Assembly: GCF_024199005.1 (NCBI RefSeq)
Contig: NZ_JANATA010000014.1
Span: forward strand, 1-64,000
Source: Opacimonas viscosa
Lineage (GTDB): Bacteria; Pseudomonadota; Gammaproteobacteria; Enterobacterales; Alteromonadaceae
Reading direction: 5' to 3'
DNA: 64,000 nt
The position numbers and the translations under genes were made by a program. Below, in pieces: positions 46,900-56,768 of the stretch (within the stretch, counting starts at the first letter, position 1; every line of letters begins with the position of its first letter). The notes under the pieces were generated by a model. That model had not been told where the DNA came from, did not search any database, and saw only the letters and a list, made by a program, of their open reading frames with translations.

Positions 46900-47205
46900 C
46901 TAATAAGGCTGCTCCATGGAAAAAGGCATCGCCATTGCATCAGACTGTTTGGGTGGATTACCAATCATTTCATCATAGGGTGAATCATGCACCATCACTG
47001 ATTTTTCGACCGTAAACTCAGTGAACATGTCGCGAATGTGCTGAGAGCTGTGAAAACGCATAATACTATCTTTCTTGTCATAAACAAAACCCGATTCATT
47101 ATTTATCGTTATCTTGACTAAATATACATTTACTTCAAAAGACTGTACCTCTAGGTAAGAGATAACGTCTGAATCTTTTTGTAACAAATGGTATGGATAT
47201 TTCAT
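46900..47205 (-). CDS. DUF6482-family protein
   Basis: This 101-residue cytoplasmic protein shows a beta-rich N-terminal half (VISYLEVQSFEVNVYLVKIT), a middle FHSSQHIRDMF and the characteristic ending VHDSPYDEMIGNPP, which I associate with DUF6482. Function is unknown. The C-terminal ~20 residues after GNPP are Met/Pro-rich and probably disordered. It is a single gene, convergent with the DUF6702 gene across the repeat-containing gap. Confidence 0.72.
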   Translation of the reverse strand: MKYPYHLLQKDSDVISYLEVQSFEVNVYLVKITINNESGFVYDKKDSIMRFHSSQHIRDMFTEFTVEKSVMVHDSPYDEMIGNPPKQSDAMAMPFSMEQPY

Positions 47206-47358
47206 TCTAGAGTCCTTATTTTATATATAGTTATACCGTACAATGTGAGCTTTAGATCGCACTGAAATGAATGAAAAGGTGAGCAATACGCAAAAATAGA
47301 TTGAACTCACAGTCTAAATAATTGCCTATATCTTGCCTCTTATCTATAAAGGAATAGC

Positions 47359-48255
47359 ATGACAGACCAAAGTAACGGTTCCAGTAAAGCCCCCATTCTT
47401 ATTGTAGTAGTTGTATTAGCAGCGATTTTAGCTGTCGTTTTTTTGTGGCCAAAATCAGAGACAGACGTCCAGCCTGTAGCTAGCGTGTTGCCAACGGATG
47501 TAGTTGCTGAGCCGGTCCTAGAACCTGCCGAACCTGTTGTAGAGGAAGAATTATTTACGGAAGACACCTTTACAGTCGCCGAGCTACCGCCGGCTGTCGA
47601 AGTGACTAACAGTGAACTGGAAACCCCTGAATTTATCGAGCCGGTACAGGTAGAAGAACCGAGTCCAGAACCTTTAGATGTGTCTGATTTAGCAGTTAAA
47701 CAAAGTATTTTAGCTATCACCCAAATGCCTGTCTTGAGTACTATTCTGATCAACGAAGGGATCTTAGATAAAGTTGTCGCAACGGTTTTAAATACCGCTG
47801 AGAATAAAATATCTGCGAATACTTCACTCGCTACGGCTCCATCTGAAGCTTTTTCAGTATTTAAACAGGCCGGTCGTTTATATATCGAACCGTCTGCTTT
47901 TACGCGTTATAACGTCTATGCCCAAACCTTTGCGGAGGTGGAGACCGACAATCTTATTGCACTCCTAGACCAATACGAACCAGAGTTAGTGAATAAGTTT
48001 ACGGAAATCGCACCGCCGGGGATGACGTTTCACGATGCGGTTCTAGCAGCGATCAATGTACTCTTGGATACACCTATCATAAAACTGCCTGTTGAAGTCT
48101 CCACAAACAGAGCTATGTATGAATTCACTAACCCGCAATTAGAAGCACTGAGTCCACCACAAAAACAATTGTTGAGAATGGGACCTTATAATGTGCGCAT
48201 CGTTAAACGCAAATTACGGGAACTCAGAGAAGCTTTAGCCGATCGTGCTCAGTAA
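47359..48255 (+). CDS. DUF3014 membrane-anchored protein
   Basis: This 298-residue protein has one N-terminal transmembrane helix (residues ~11-29), a Pro/Glu/Val-rich linker (~35-110) that should span the periplasm, and a conserved C-terminal domain (LYIEPSAFTRYNVYAQTFAE; LDQYEPELVNKFTEIAPPG; LSPPQKQLLRMGPYNVRIVK), the DUF3014 pattern. Function is unknown. AAGGA is five bases before the ATG. It overlaps the DUF1285 gene by 11 bases, a pairing that suggests a joint role. Confidence 0.87.
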   Translation: MTDQSNGSSKAPILIVVVVLAAILAVVFLWPKSETDVQPVASVLPTDVVAEPVLEPAEPVVEEELFTEDTFTVAELPPAVEVTNSELETPEFIEPVQVEEPSPEPLDVSDLAVKQSILAITQMPVLSTILINEGILDKVVATVLNTAENKISANTSLATAPSEAFSVFKQAGRLYIEPSAFTRYNVYAQTFAEVETDNLIALLDQYEPELVNKFTEIAPPGMTFHDAVLAAINVLLDTPIIKLPVEVSTNRAMYEFTNPQLEALSPPQKQLLRMGPYNVRIVKRKLRELREALADRAQ

Positions 48256-48784
48256 TTTACAAAAGCAACTGCAAGATCAGTTACCAGGGCTGGATAAAAC
48301 CTACCCTCCAGTTGAAGAGTGGAACCCTGAGTATTGTGGTGAAATCCCACTGAGTATTAATGATAAAGGGGAATGGTTTTATGCAGGTTCGCCATTTACT
48401 CGTCCCCAATTAGTGAATCTGTTTGCCAGCGTGCTAAAGAAAGAACAAGATGACTATTATCTCGTTACACCCGTCGAAAAAGTCAAAATAGCGGTAGCAG
48501 ACGTCCCTTTTATTATTACCCAATGGGACCGTGACCCACATACACGACAAATTATCTGTACCACAGCAACCGCGGATACTTTTTATTTAGATGCGCAACA
48601 TACCTGTGAGTTGCGTCTTGATCCAAAACAAAACCAATACTTACCTTATATCAATATACGCCGTAACTTATGGGCGAAACTGCATCAAAATGTCTTTTAT
48701 CAATGGATTGATGAGGCCCAAGAATCTGCTGGCAACGTCATCTTATATTCTGGAGACTACGCGGTTAGTTTAGGTCAGATTTAA
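48245..48784 (+). CDS. DUF1285-family protein
   Basis: This 179-residue cytoplasmic protein is of the DUF1285 family. Its signature begins PPVEEWNPEYCGEIPLSIND and continues GEWFYAGSPFTRPQLVNLFA, YYLVTPVEKVKIAVADVPF and YINIRRNLWAKLHQNVFYQW. Structures of this family show paired beta-barrel-like domains, but no activity is assigned. The start is GTG inside the DUF3014 gene, giving an 11-base overlap and likely translational coupling. Confidence 0.88.
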   Translation: MLSNLQKQLQDQLPGLDKTYPPVEEWNPEYCGEIPLSINDKGEWFYAGSPFTRPQLVNLFASVLKKEQDDYYLVTPVEKVKIAVADVPFIITQWDRDPHTRQIICTTATADTFYLDAQHTCELRLDPKQNQYLPYINIRRNLWAKLHQNVFYQWIDEAQESAGNVILYSGDYAVSLGQI

Positions 48785-48858
48785 TTTTTGCCTTTGCTCC
48801 ATATTTCACTTAAAGTAAAGCTCATTAATCAAATCCACAATTCTAATAAGTGATTAAC

Positions 48859-50154
48859 ATGAAAACCCGTATTTTATTGAGTACCCTAGCTACCTCTGTA
48901 CTGTGCAGTCATACTGTTTTTGCTGATACCTACATCCATGCAGGTAAACTGATTACTGCCGAAGACACTTCAGTTCTCACACAGCAAACCATTATTATTG
49001 AAGATAATAAGATCATCGCTATCAAAGCAGGGTTTATTAAAGGGGATGCTAACGATACACACATCGATTTATCTGACCATACTGTTATGCCTGGTCTTAT
49101 GGATATGCATACACACCTTTCGTTCCAACATGGTGGTCCATCGACGTATATGCAAAGATTTACATGGAATGAAGCTGACTATGCCCTTACAGCAGCAAAT
49201 TATGCTGAAAAAACACTGATGGCAGGTTTTACAACAGTACGTAATCTTGGTGACGCCTACAATGAAACGGTTGCTTTGAGAAATGCGATTAATCTTGGTA
49301 AACATGTTGGTCCACGTATTTATACCACCGCAAAATCAATTGCTACGACGGGTGGACATGCCGATCCAACGAACGGTATGAGCAAACGTCTAATGGGGGA
49401 TCCAAGTGCACAACAAGGTGTTGTGAATGGTGTTGCTGAAGCTCGCAAAGCAGTCCGCCAGCGCTATAAAGACGGCGCAGATCTGATCAAAATCACAGCG
49501 ACTGGAGGTGTACTGTCAGTGGCTAAATCCGGACAGAACCCACAATTTATGAGCGATGAATTGGAAGCCATTGTACAAACAGCGAATGACTATGGTATGA
49601 CCGTTGCTGTTCACGCTCATGGCAAAGAAGGTATGATCCGTGCGATCAAAGCGGGTGTGGATTCTATTGAACATGGTACCTACATGGACCAAGAAGTCAT
49701 GGACCTGATGAAAGAGTATGGTACATACTATGTCCCCACGATCATTGCCGGTAATTTTGTTGCCGAAAAAGCGAAGATCGATGGCTATTTCCCAGCGATT
49801 GTTCGGCCAAAGGCAGCGGCTATTGGTCCTTTGATTAAAAATACATTTAGCAAAGCTTATCAAGCCGGTGTCAAGATTGCTTTTGGGACCGACTCTGGCG
49901 TATCAGCACACGGTGACAACGGGGCAGAATTTAAGCATATGGTCGAAGCCGGAATGCCTGCCATTGAAACGATTTTAAGTGCTACCAAACATACCGCTAA
50001 CCTGCTCAATATTAGTGATATTTTAGGTTCTATCACACCGGGTAAACACGCTGATATTATTGCTGTTGCCGGTGATCCACTCAATGATATAAAAGTCATG
50101 CAAGATGTAACTTTTGTGATGAAAGATGGTGTTGTCTACAAACATAAAAATTAA
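48859..50154 (+). CDS. Secreted amidohydrolase (imidazolonepropionase/prolidase-like)
   Basis: This 431-residue metal-dependent hydrolase has a signal peptide (residues ~1-22, ending VFA). Metal-site blocks: [11 protein letters not shown] (HxH near 75), [10 protein letters not shown] (bridging Lys near 208), [11 protein letters not shown] near 245, [10 protein letters not shown] near 268 and IAFGTDSGV near 340 (Asp). Related exported enzymes hydrolyse aminoacyl-proline or other N-acyl amino acid bonds; the substrate here is not assigned. I use the ATG at 48859 rather than an in-frame GTG at 48850 because it gives a normal signal peptide. Confidence 0.87.
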   Translation: MKTRILLSTLATSVLCSHTVFADTYIHAGKLITAEDTSVLTQQTIIIEDNKIIAIKAGFIKGDANDTHIDLSDHTVMPGLMDMHTHLSFQHGGPSTYMQRFTWNEADYALTAANYAEKTLMAGFTTVRNLGDAYNETVALRNAINLGKHVGPRIYTTAKSIATTGGHADPTNGMSKRLMGDPSAQQGVVNGVAEARKAVRQRYKDGADLIKITATGGVLSVAKSGQNPQFMSDELEAIVQTANDYGMTVAVHAHGKEGMIRAIKAGVDSIEHGTYMDQEVMDLMKEYGTYYVPTIIAGNFVAEKAKIDGYFPAIVRPKAAAIGPLIKNTFSKAYQAGVKIAFGTDSGVSAHGDNGAEFKHMVEAGMPAIETILSATKHTANLLNISDILGSITPGKHADIIAVAGDPLNDIKVMQDVTFVMKDGVVYKHKN

Positions 50155-50189
50155 GATAGGCCGTCACCTTGACCGTGTAAGGAACACAC

Positions 50190-50771
50190 TTGTTTAAAAT
50201 TCTAGGCGATAAACTACAACACTGGGTACATTCTAAATATTTGTTACCCGGTGTGACCTTCGCTTCTTTTCTCGAATCGACCATCGTCCCTATTCCTATC
50301 GAAACGTTACTGATCCCTTTATCACAATTACGCAGAGATAAAGTCTGGCAAATTGCCACAGTAGCGACGCTAGGTTGTATTCTTGGTGCTCTGCTCGCTT
50401 ATATGATCGGCTTTTGGGTGTTTGATATATTTGAGGATGACATTATCAATGCCTTTGGTGATCCGGAAATTTTTACTGACATCCAACAACGCATGGCACA
50501 AGAAGGTTTTTGGTTTATTGTATTAGCCGGCATACTCCCTATACCACTCCAATTAGCTATGGTTGCAGCAGGTGTAAGTGCTTACCCCATTGGTTGGTTT
50601 ATCTTGGCTATTGCCCTATCAAGGATCTTGCGTTACTTCGGTATCGCATGGTTAGTTTTACTTTTTGGTAACCAAGCCGAAAACGTTTTACGCAAATACA
50701 AATGGAAAGCTATTCTCTTGGTTTCTTTAGTCATTTGTCTGATTTGGGGATTACAGGTTTTTTTAAACTAG
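50190..50771 (+). CDS. YqaA/DedA-like VTT-domain membrane protein
   Basis: This 193-residue inner-membrane protein of the YqaA branch has about five hydrophobic segments, ASFLESTIVPIPIETLLIPL near residue 25, ATLGCILGALLAYMIGFWVF near 60 and a re-entrant ILPIPLQLAMVAAGVSAYPI near 115. DedA-superfamily proteins act in lipid or undecaprenyl-phosphate flipping and membrane homeostasis; the exact role of YqaA-type members is unknown. The start is TTG at 50190, well supported by AAGGAA five bases upstream. Confidence 0.85.
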   Translation: MFKILGDKLQHWVHSKYLLPGVTFASFLESTIVPIPIETLLIPLSQLRRDKVWQIATVATLGCILGALLAYMIGFWVFDIFEDDIINAFGDPEIFTDIQQRMAQEGFWFIVLAGILPIPLQLAMVAAGVSAYPIGWFILAIALSRILRYFGIAWLVLLFGNQAENVLRKYKWKAILLVSLVICLIWGLQVFLN

Positions 50772-50858
50772 CCTTAGTTTTTTTAAAAAAATGGATATTA
50801 CAATCTCGAGTGCTTATAAATTTATCTACTTGTTAGGAGGCTGCATTGGAGGTTAGCT

Positions 50859-50978
50859 ATTCGCTGTTTTGAACTTCACAGTTCTTAAATTCATGAGACT
50901 TGGATTCACGGAACTGAGATTCATGGCTCGACAATTGATTGCTCTAAGATGCATGGTTCTTAGCGTAAGTGTTCTGAA
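50859..50978. repeat. Degenerate 15-bp tandem repeat, eight units
   Basis: Eight consecutive 15-base units start at 50859, 50874, 50889, 50904, 50919, 50934, 50949 and 50964. Examples are ATTCATGAGACTTGG, ATTCACGGAACTGAG, ATTCATGGCTCGACA and ATGCATGGTTCTTAG; an approximate consensus is ATTCATGGTTCTTAG. The array fills most of the gap between the YqaA gene and the exported methyltransferase gene, ending ~50 bases before the latter. Stops interrupt the plus-strand frames, so it is probably non-coding. It resembles the smaller array at 46822-46881. Confidence 0.7.
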
Positions 50979-51031
50979 TTGAATTAACCACCGTATACAT
51001 AACATAATTTATATAAATGGAAGGAAACGAC

Positions 51032-51805
51032 ATGAAATTAAAATCTTCACTTATAATAGCCGCTGCTTTATCTTGCAGTGTATTCAGTATGCCAACGTTC
51101 GCGCACGAGCACGGTACACATAGCCTAGCGGACTCCATAAAAGCCGCGATGCAAGCTGAAGGCAGACCGGATGCCGACGTAAAACGTGATCGTAATCGCA
51201 AACCTGTACAGACCCTTGAGTTTTTTGGTTTACAACCTGACATGAAAGTCGTAGAGCTGATCCCAGGTGGTGGTTGGTATACGCGGATCCTAGCCCCCGT
51301 ATTAGCTGAGAAAGGAGAATACTACGGAGCTATTGGTACTTCACGCATCGAAAGAAATTTGGTCGGCCAACCAGGTTTTGAAAATATCCAAATCACCGCT
51401 AAGGATGCACGCCTATCACGTCCTGACGGTGCCAAATTTTATGCACTGGAAATGGATAACTTAGGTGTTACTGATGCTGATATGGTGTTGACGTTCCGCA
51501 ACTATCACAACTTTGATGATGCAGGTCGTACCAAGATGAACGAAGCGGCGTTTACCGCTCTGAAATCAGGTGGCATCTATGCGGTTGTTGATCATACTGC
51601 ACGCCATATGGAACCTTACACAAATAGCAATCGCCGTCGTTTTGATCCTGTCAAAGCGATTAAAGAAATCCAAGCTGCTGGCTTTGAATTTGTTGATTAT
51701 TCTGACCTGCATTATCGCGAAGACGATGAGTTAGAATATGAAGTAGGTGCGCGTAGTGTGAGTGGAAACACTGATCGGTTTACTTTGAAGTTTAGAAAAC
51801 CATAA
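51032..51805 (+). CDS. Exported class I SAM-dependent methyltransferase
   Basis: This 257-residue protein has a signal peptide (residues ~1-24, ending TFA) and a Rossmann methyltransferase domain. Motif I is MKVVELIPGGGWYTRILAPV near residue 75, acidic position in YALEMDNLGVTDADMVLTFR near 145, and later GGIYAVVDHTARH near 185. Export of a SAM-using enzyme is unusual because SAM is cytoplasmic, yet this predicted-secreted family occurs widely in proteobacteria. The substrate is unknown. The ATG at 51032 follows AAGGAA with good spacing; an upstream in-frame ATG at 51017 is less likely. Confidence 0.85.
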   Translation: MKLKSSLIIAAALSCSVFSMPTFAHEHGTHSLADSIKAAMQAEGRPDADVKRDRNRKPVQTLEFFGLQPDMKVVELIPGGGWYTRILAPVLAEKGEYYGAIGTSRIERNLVGQPGFENIQITAKDARLSRPDGAKFYALEMDNLGVTDADMVLTFRNYHNFDDAGRTKMNEAAFTALKSGGIYAVVDHTARHMEPYTNSNRRRFDPVKAIKEIQAAGFEFVDYSDLHYREDDELEYEVGARSVSGNTDRFTLKFRKP

Positions 51806-51830
51806 AGCCGAAAAACTGAATTAGGCATCA

Positions 51831-54227
51831 TTATATTGGACGAGTTATTTGCTGTAGCTTGTCCAATAATGTCTGTGAGTTTGTTGGTTTAGCCAAGTAA
51901 CAATCCATCCCTGCTTTTAAACATTCCTCTTTGTCTCCTTTTATCGCATTTGCTGTTAATCCAATAATAGGCACATGTATGTTTTTGATTTTTTCTAACT
52001 CTCGGATCTTCCTAGTAGCCGACAAGCCGTCCATATTCGGCATCATTACATCCATAATAATCGCATCAAACGTAAAGTTTTGATAAGCCTCAAGAGCTTC
52101 AAAACCATCATTCACCACCAACATTTTATGCTCACCTAAACTTAATTGCTCTTGGATAACTATTTGATTAATTTCATTGTCTTCTGCAACTAAAATACTG
52201 AGTTTACGCTCAGCCGAATCAGTGTCAGAAGCAGTGCTAACTGTCATGTGCTCAACTGTACTGAGCACACCTTCTACTCCACCCTGCTCACCAGAGGAAT
52301 AATTCATCGGTTTACGAGAGTCATGCGTTATGACCATATCACTTGCTGTAGCGGCATTGATAGTCTCAGAGGCATCCTTAGTCTTATTAGTATTCGGTAT
52401 ATTTCCAATCACTTTGGGTAAGTAGACGGTGAACGTAGACCCAACCCCTTGCATACTTTCTGCGGTGATTTCACCTTCCAATAATTTAGATATTTCGAAG
52501 GCGATACTCAGGCCGAGTCCTGCACCTTGGATCTTGGCCTTATTGACTATATCGTCACGCTCAAACGGCATAAATAATTTATCCATTTGTGCTTTTGAGA
52601 TACCTATTCCAGTATCTTCTACGGTGAAAACAATACGCTGCTCCTCTTGTGATAACGTAATTTCTACAATTCCTTGCTGAGTATATTTCACCGCATTACT
52701 AATGATATTCATGAAAATCTGTTTGGTGCGAAACGGATCTGAATAAATCCATATATCAGATTGAATCTGATCCGCTTTCAAGATGATTTGTTTTTCTTTG
52801 ATATTGATAGCGAAGCCATCAATAATTTCATGTAATAAAACACCTACATCAAAATGTTTAGGGTCAATATGCAAAACCCCTTTTTCAACTAATGATAAGT
52901 CCAAGATGTCATTTAATAAATTTAATAGTGACACCGAAGAACGCTCAATTAAGGTGAGGTATTCTTTTTCTGAATCGCCAAGATCCTTTTGTTTCATAAT
53001 ATCCAAAACACCTATGATCCCATTCATTGGAGTGCGTATTTCATGACTCATATTGGCTAAAAATTGGGACTTAGCGATGTTCGCTGCCTCTACCGCAGCA
53101 CTTTTACTCCGCAGTACACGGCCGTAATATAGCTGTAGCAAGATAATCATGATGGCGGCTACGAGTAAAATAACAAACAGCATCATAATTTCTATATGCG
53201 CATCCCAAAAACTAGGTTGGGGATTCACTACGAGGGCTGATGCAGGGAAATGAGTTAAATCTAAATCAGCTAAAAATGGCGATGCTTCATTCAGTACATA
53301 GGTAAAATGCGTTTCGAAAAGCGGGGCTGATTTTGTGAGTTCGGCATCCCACAACATTTGTTTGGTAATATTAGAGCCAAATTTATACGTATCAAATGCA
53401 TAACTCACGGGCGCGGTATAATCAGAAACGAAACGCCACATGCTAAAGGTGGGAATATGCAGCTCTGGCGCTATCGCAAAGACCATCTCAAAAGGTTGAA
53501 TGGGACGCCCCATGCCATTGTTTAGTGCTCCATTATAAATCACAATATCATCTGGGTGTGCGTTTTTCAGTATTTGTAATAACTCCATGTAGGTTCTATC
53601 GAGCAACCATTCTGTAGGAATATCAAACGCGGATAATGCTTCTCTTAATTTTGCATTTCTATTTAAGCCTGGTACCTTTTCAGAAGACGAAATTATCCAT
53701 ATTTTTGTTGGATCAGTCGTATCTATGAACATAGGGACCGACATTCCCATGTCGTGGTACTGATAGGATTTATTATAAAATGGGCCTTGCACAAAGGTGT
53801 TTTCTAACTTCGGATTATCCGTAAATTTGACTAAGTACTTTTTAGCTTCCGGAAACACCTCAGGGTGATTTTCTAATAAATTAATCGACATAAAGTTTTC
53901 GGCAATAACGAAATCTAAATCAACATTCTTATATTTGATGCTCAATGCTTTAGCATAGGCGTCAGAAAAACCAGGTGTCATCATCCCCGCTGCATTTGAG
54001 TTTTCGATCAAAACGTTGGGAATAAAACCGTATTGGGCAATCGTGTCTTCGATCGCTCTATAATAATCTCGATGCCAATCAGTTTGCTTATCAAAATGGA
54101 AGAACAGTAATACCGAAACAATTCGCTTATCGCTATTTTGTAAAGCATGCAAATTAAAGAGACGGTTGTGCTCAGACTGAATAATAGGAGACGGTACTGT
54201 TTGTGCTGCTGCGGGTGCACTCAGCAC
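51831..54227 (-). CDS. Hybrid sensor histidine kinase with periplasmic-binding-like sensor
   Basis: This 798-residue hybrid kinase, counted from the first canonical in-frame start (GTG at 54227), has a periplasmic sensor resembling ABC-type substrate-binding proteins (residues ~35-330), then a transmembrane helix near 345-367. The dimerisation domain has the phosphohistidine in FLANMSHEIRTPMNGIIGVL near 395, followed by an HATPase domain (NIISNAVKYTQQG, VEDTGIGIS, GAGLGLSIAFEISKLLEG). A linker leads to a C-terminal receiver (LSILVAEDNEINQ; Asp in AIIMDVMMPNMDG; Lys in YLAKPTNS). The signal it senses is unknown and no partner regulator is adjacent. The frame stays open upstream and encodes a complete signal peptide without a canonical start (see finding). 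Confidence 0.9.
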   Translation of the reverse strand: MLSAPAAAQTVPSPIIQSEHNRLFNLHALQNSDKRIVSVLLFFHFDKQTDWHRDYYRAIEDTIAQYGFIPNVLIENSNAAGMMTPGFSDAYAKALSIKYKNVDLDFVIAENFMSINLLENHPEVFPEAKKYLVKFTDNPKLENTFVQGPFYNKSYQYHDMGMSVPMFIDTTDPTKIWIISSSEKVPGLNRNAKLREALSAFDIPTEWLLDRTYMELLQILKNAHPDDIVIYNGALNNGMGRPIQPFEMVFAIAPELHIPTFSMWRFVSDYTAPVSYAFDTYKFGSNITKQMLWDAELTKSAPLFETHFTYVLNEASPFLADLDLTHFPASALVVNPQPSFWDAHIEIMMLFVILLVAAIMIILLQLYYGRVLRSKSAAVEAANIAKSQFLANMSHEIRTPMNGIIGVLDIMKQKDLGDSEKEYLTLIERSSVSLLNLLNDILDLSLVEKGVLHIDPKHFDVGVLLHEIIDGFAINIKEKQIILKADQIQSDIWIYSDPFRTKQIFMNIISNAVKYTQQGIVEITLSQEEQRIVFTVEDTGIGISKAQMDKLFMPFERDDIVNKAKIQGAGLGLSIAFEISKLLEGEITAESMQGVGSTFTVYLPKVIGNIPNTNKTKDASETINAATASDMVITHDSRKPMNYSSGEQGGVEGVLSTVEHMTVSTASDTDSAERKLSILVAEDNEINQIVIQEQLSLGEHKMLVVNDGFEALEAYQNFTFDAIIMDVMMPNMDGLSATRKIRELEKIKNIHVPIIGLTANAIKGDKEECLKAGMDCYLAKPTNSQTLLDKLQQITRPI

Positions 54228-54405
54228 TACACATAAAAATAGTGCATATAACGCGACAAAAAAGTGATATTTCCCTTTTATAAAAAGATGGATATCTGAA
54301 TAATTTTGGATAAAGCAAACCTAATAATGACAAATCTATTTAATTATAGATCCTTTTTTACATTTGGCTAAAAATGTGTCGATTCAAGCTTAAAGTATTA
54401 GGTGC

Positions 54406-56418
54406 TTATTTATTTAATAAATCTCTTAAATTCGCTATGCCTTTGGCACCTACCGCTTTTTTCTCTTCGGCGGTTTTCTTGGGCTTTTGGAACTCCCAAA
54501 CGACATCATCAGTGGGTAACTCATATAAAAAACGGCTAGGCTCGGGCTGGATCACTTCACCGTATTGGCGACGTTCTCGCGCTACGCTAAACGTGAGTTC
54601 TCGTTGCGCCCGAGTGATCCCAACGTACGCCAAACGTCGTTCCTCGTCAACGTTGTCCTCATCAATACTGGTTTGATGCGGTAAAATACCTTCCTCCACA
54701 CCTACCATATAGACATACGGGAACTCCAAGCCTTTTGATGCGTGCAACGTCATCAGTTGCACCTGATTACCATCACTGTCATCTTCACCACGTTCCATCA
54801 TATCACGCAAGATAAGGCGGTTAACGACTTCCACCAGCGTCATCGGTGCATCAGTATCCGTACCTTTTAGCATGTCGGTGATCCACTTAAACAACGTTGA
54901 TATATTGGCCATCGCCATTTCTGCCGCTTTGGGGGTCGCGCTTTGTTCATAAAGCCATTCTTCATAGCCAATAGATTTAATCATGTCTCTGACTACAGCA
55001 ACAGTATCACCACGCACGGCATTGTCCGACAACTCTACGATCCACCGGCCAAAGTTTGCAACCGCATGATAGGCTTGACCACCTAACACTCCGCGCAAAT
55101 CGTCATCGACGGTTGCAGCAAACATGTTGAAGCGTTTTTCGTTGGCAAAATTTCCGATTTTTTCCAGTGTTGCACGCCCAATACCACGTGATGGCGTGTT
55201 AATGATCCGCAATAGTGCGTTGTCATCATCTTGATTTACGAGCAGACGCAAGTACGCCATGATGTCTTTTATTTCGGTTCGCCCAAAAAAGGACATTCCG
55301 CCCGTAATTTTATAGGGGATCCGGTTCGACATAAGCAATTTTTCGAACACTCGAGATTGGTGATTCCCACGATATAAAATCGCATAGTCTTTGAATTGGG
55401 TATTATTCATGAACTTATGGGCAATGAGTTCTGCGACCACACGTTCTGCCTCGTGATCTTCATTTTTAGCCACGATCACTCGCAATGGTTCGCCATACGC
55501 TAGTTCAGAGAAAAGTGTTTTATCAAAAATATGCGGATTGTTTTGAATCAAGATATTAGCACTGTGGAGGATCCGTCGTGAAGAACGGTAGTTTTGCTCC
55601 AGCTTGATGACGCGTAACTGCGGAAAGTCTTCCTGTAGCAATTGCAAGTTTTTGGGCTGAGCGCCACGCCAAGAATAAATAGATTGATCGTCATCGCCTA
55701 CCACAGTGAAACGACTGCGCTCACCGACTAACAACTTCACCAAATCATATTGTGACGTGTTGGTATCCTGATACTCATCGACCAATAAGTATTTAATCTG
55801 ACGTTGAATTTTTTCCCGCACTGTTTGGTTACTTTTGAGTAACAATGTAGGGAGTAAAATCAAATCATCAAAATCGAGTGCGTTATAAGCTTTTAGATGG
55901 TCTTGGTAGCGTTGATAATATTCTGCGTAAGCTTTTTCGCCTGGGTTTGACGCTTTTTTTTGCAGCATTTCAGGCAAAACCAAATCGTTCTTCCAATTCG
56001 AGATGCAAGATTGCAACAGCTTTAATTGGTCCTTGTCACCATCAAACTCAACCTCAGTTAAATCCTTCAACAAAGACATTGTGTCTTTATCATCAAATAA
56101 AGAAAAGCCCGGTTTCAAACCTAATGCTTTCACATTACTTTTAATGATATTCAACCCAAGTGTATGAAAAGTAGAAACTTTTAAGCCCCGCGCTTCGACT
56201 TTATCCAGACTCTGTGTAACCCGCTCTTTCATTTCCCGAGCGGCTTTGTTGGTAAATGTAACGGCTGCAATATTCCGTGCAGGTACTCCACATTCTCGCA
56301 CTAAATACGCTATTTTGGTTGTAATAACACGTGTTTTGCCACTTCCGGCACCAGCAAGGACGAGACAAGGGCCGGATATAAAATCGACAGCCTCTTGTTG
56401 AGCAGGATTCATTTTCAT
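54406..56418 (-). CDS. rep: ATP-dependent DNA helicase Rep
   Basis: Rep is a 3'-5' helicase that clears proteins ahead of the replication fork. The 670-residue superfamily 1 enzyme (E. coli 673) has Walker [16 protein letters not shown] near residue 20, [17 protein letters not shown] (Ia), [20 protein letters not shown] (II), [19 protein letters not shown] (III), [12 protein letters not shown] (IV), [20 protein letters not shown] (V) and [17 protein letters not shown] (VI). The ATG at 56418 aligns with the E. coli N-terminus; the frame opens at 56466. No strong Shine-Dalgarno is seen. In enterics rep lies near ilvC; here it is 18 kb away. Confidence 0.96.
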   Translation of the reverse strand: MKMNPAQQEAVDFISGPCLVLAGAGSGKTRVITTKIAYLVRECGVPARNIAAVTFTNKAAREMKERVTQSLDKVEARGLKVSTFHTLGLNIIKSNVKALGLKPGFSLFDDKDTMSLLKDLTEVEFDGDKDQLKLLQSCISNWKNDLVLPEMLQKKASNPGEKAYAEYYQRYQDHLKAYNALDFDDLILLPTLLLKSNQTVREKIQRQIKYLLVDEYQDTNTSQYDLVKLLVGERSRFTVVGDDDQSIYSWRGAQPKNLQLLQEDFPQLRVIKLEQNYRSSRRILHSANILIQNNPHIFDKTLFSELAYGEPLRVIVAKNEDHEAERVVAELIAHKFMNNTQFKDYAILYRGNHQSRVFEKLLMSNRIPYKITGGMSFFGRTEIKDIMAYLRLLVNQDDDNALLRIINTPSRGIGRATLEKIGNFANEKRFNMFAATVDDDLRGVLGGQAYHAVANFGRWIVELSDNAVRGDTVAVVRDMIKSIGYEEWLYEQSATPKAAEMAMANISTLFKWITDMLKGTDTDAPMTLVEVVNRLILRDMMERGEDDSDGNQVQLMTLHASKGLEFPYVYMVGVEEGILPHQTSIDEDNVDEERRLAYVGITRAQRELTFSVARERRQYGEVIQPEPSRFLYELPTDDVVWEFQKPKKTAEEKKAVGAKGIANLRDLLNK

Positions 56419-56513
56419 GAAAAGTATTTTACCTAAGTCCGCTAGGCTTGTCTTTGCAAATATCAACCATAAGTGACATTATATAGATAGAGTACCGAAT
56501 AAGGATGATGAAG

Positions 56514-56768
56514 ATGTTAGACCCACAAAAAATTGAACAATTTGCAAAACAAATTACCGACGCAATGCCAGAGGGCATCCGCACTATGGCGCAAGAAACC
56601 GAAGACAAAGTCAAACAAGTCATTCAAGCGCAACTTGCGCGTATGGACATTGTGACTAGGGAAGAGTTTGATGTGCAAAGCCAAGTATTACTGCGTACCC
56701 GAGAAAAACTCATTGCATTGGAAACACGACTCGATGCTTTAGAAAATCCCGAAAAAGAAGCCGAGTAA
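56514..56768 (+). CDS. ubiK: Ubiquinone biosynthesis accessory factor UbiK
   Basis: This 84-residue protein (formerly YqiC, BMFP domain) helps the soluble Ubi complex in ubiquinone synthesis, with UbiJ. It opens [20 protein letters not shown] and ends in the typical coiled coil [23 protein letters not shown] codons occur at 56505, 56508 and 56514; AAGGA at 56501-56505 is correctly spaced only for the last, which also matches E. coli (MIDPKKIEQ). Its last 30 bases overlap the 3' end of convergent ubiA. Confidence 0.93.
   Translation: MLDPQKIEQFAKQITDAMPEGIRTMAQETEDKVKQVIQAQLARMDIVTREEFDVQSQVLLRTREKLIALETRLDALENPEKEAE

Noticed and set aside
50859-50978. CRISPR array
   Set aside because: Units are contiguous at 15 bases with no spacers and no cas genes are present.
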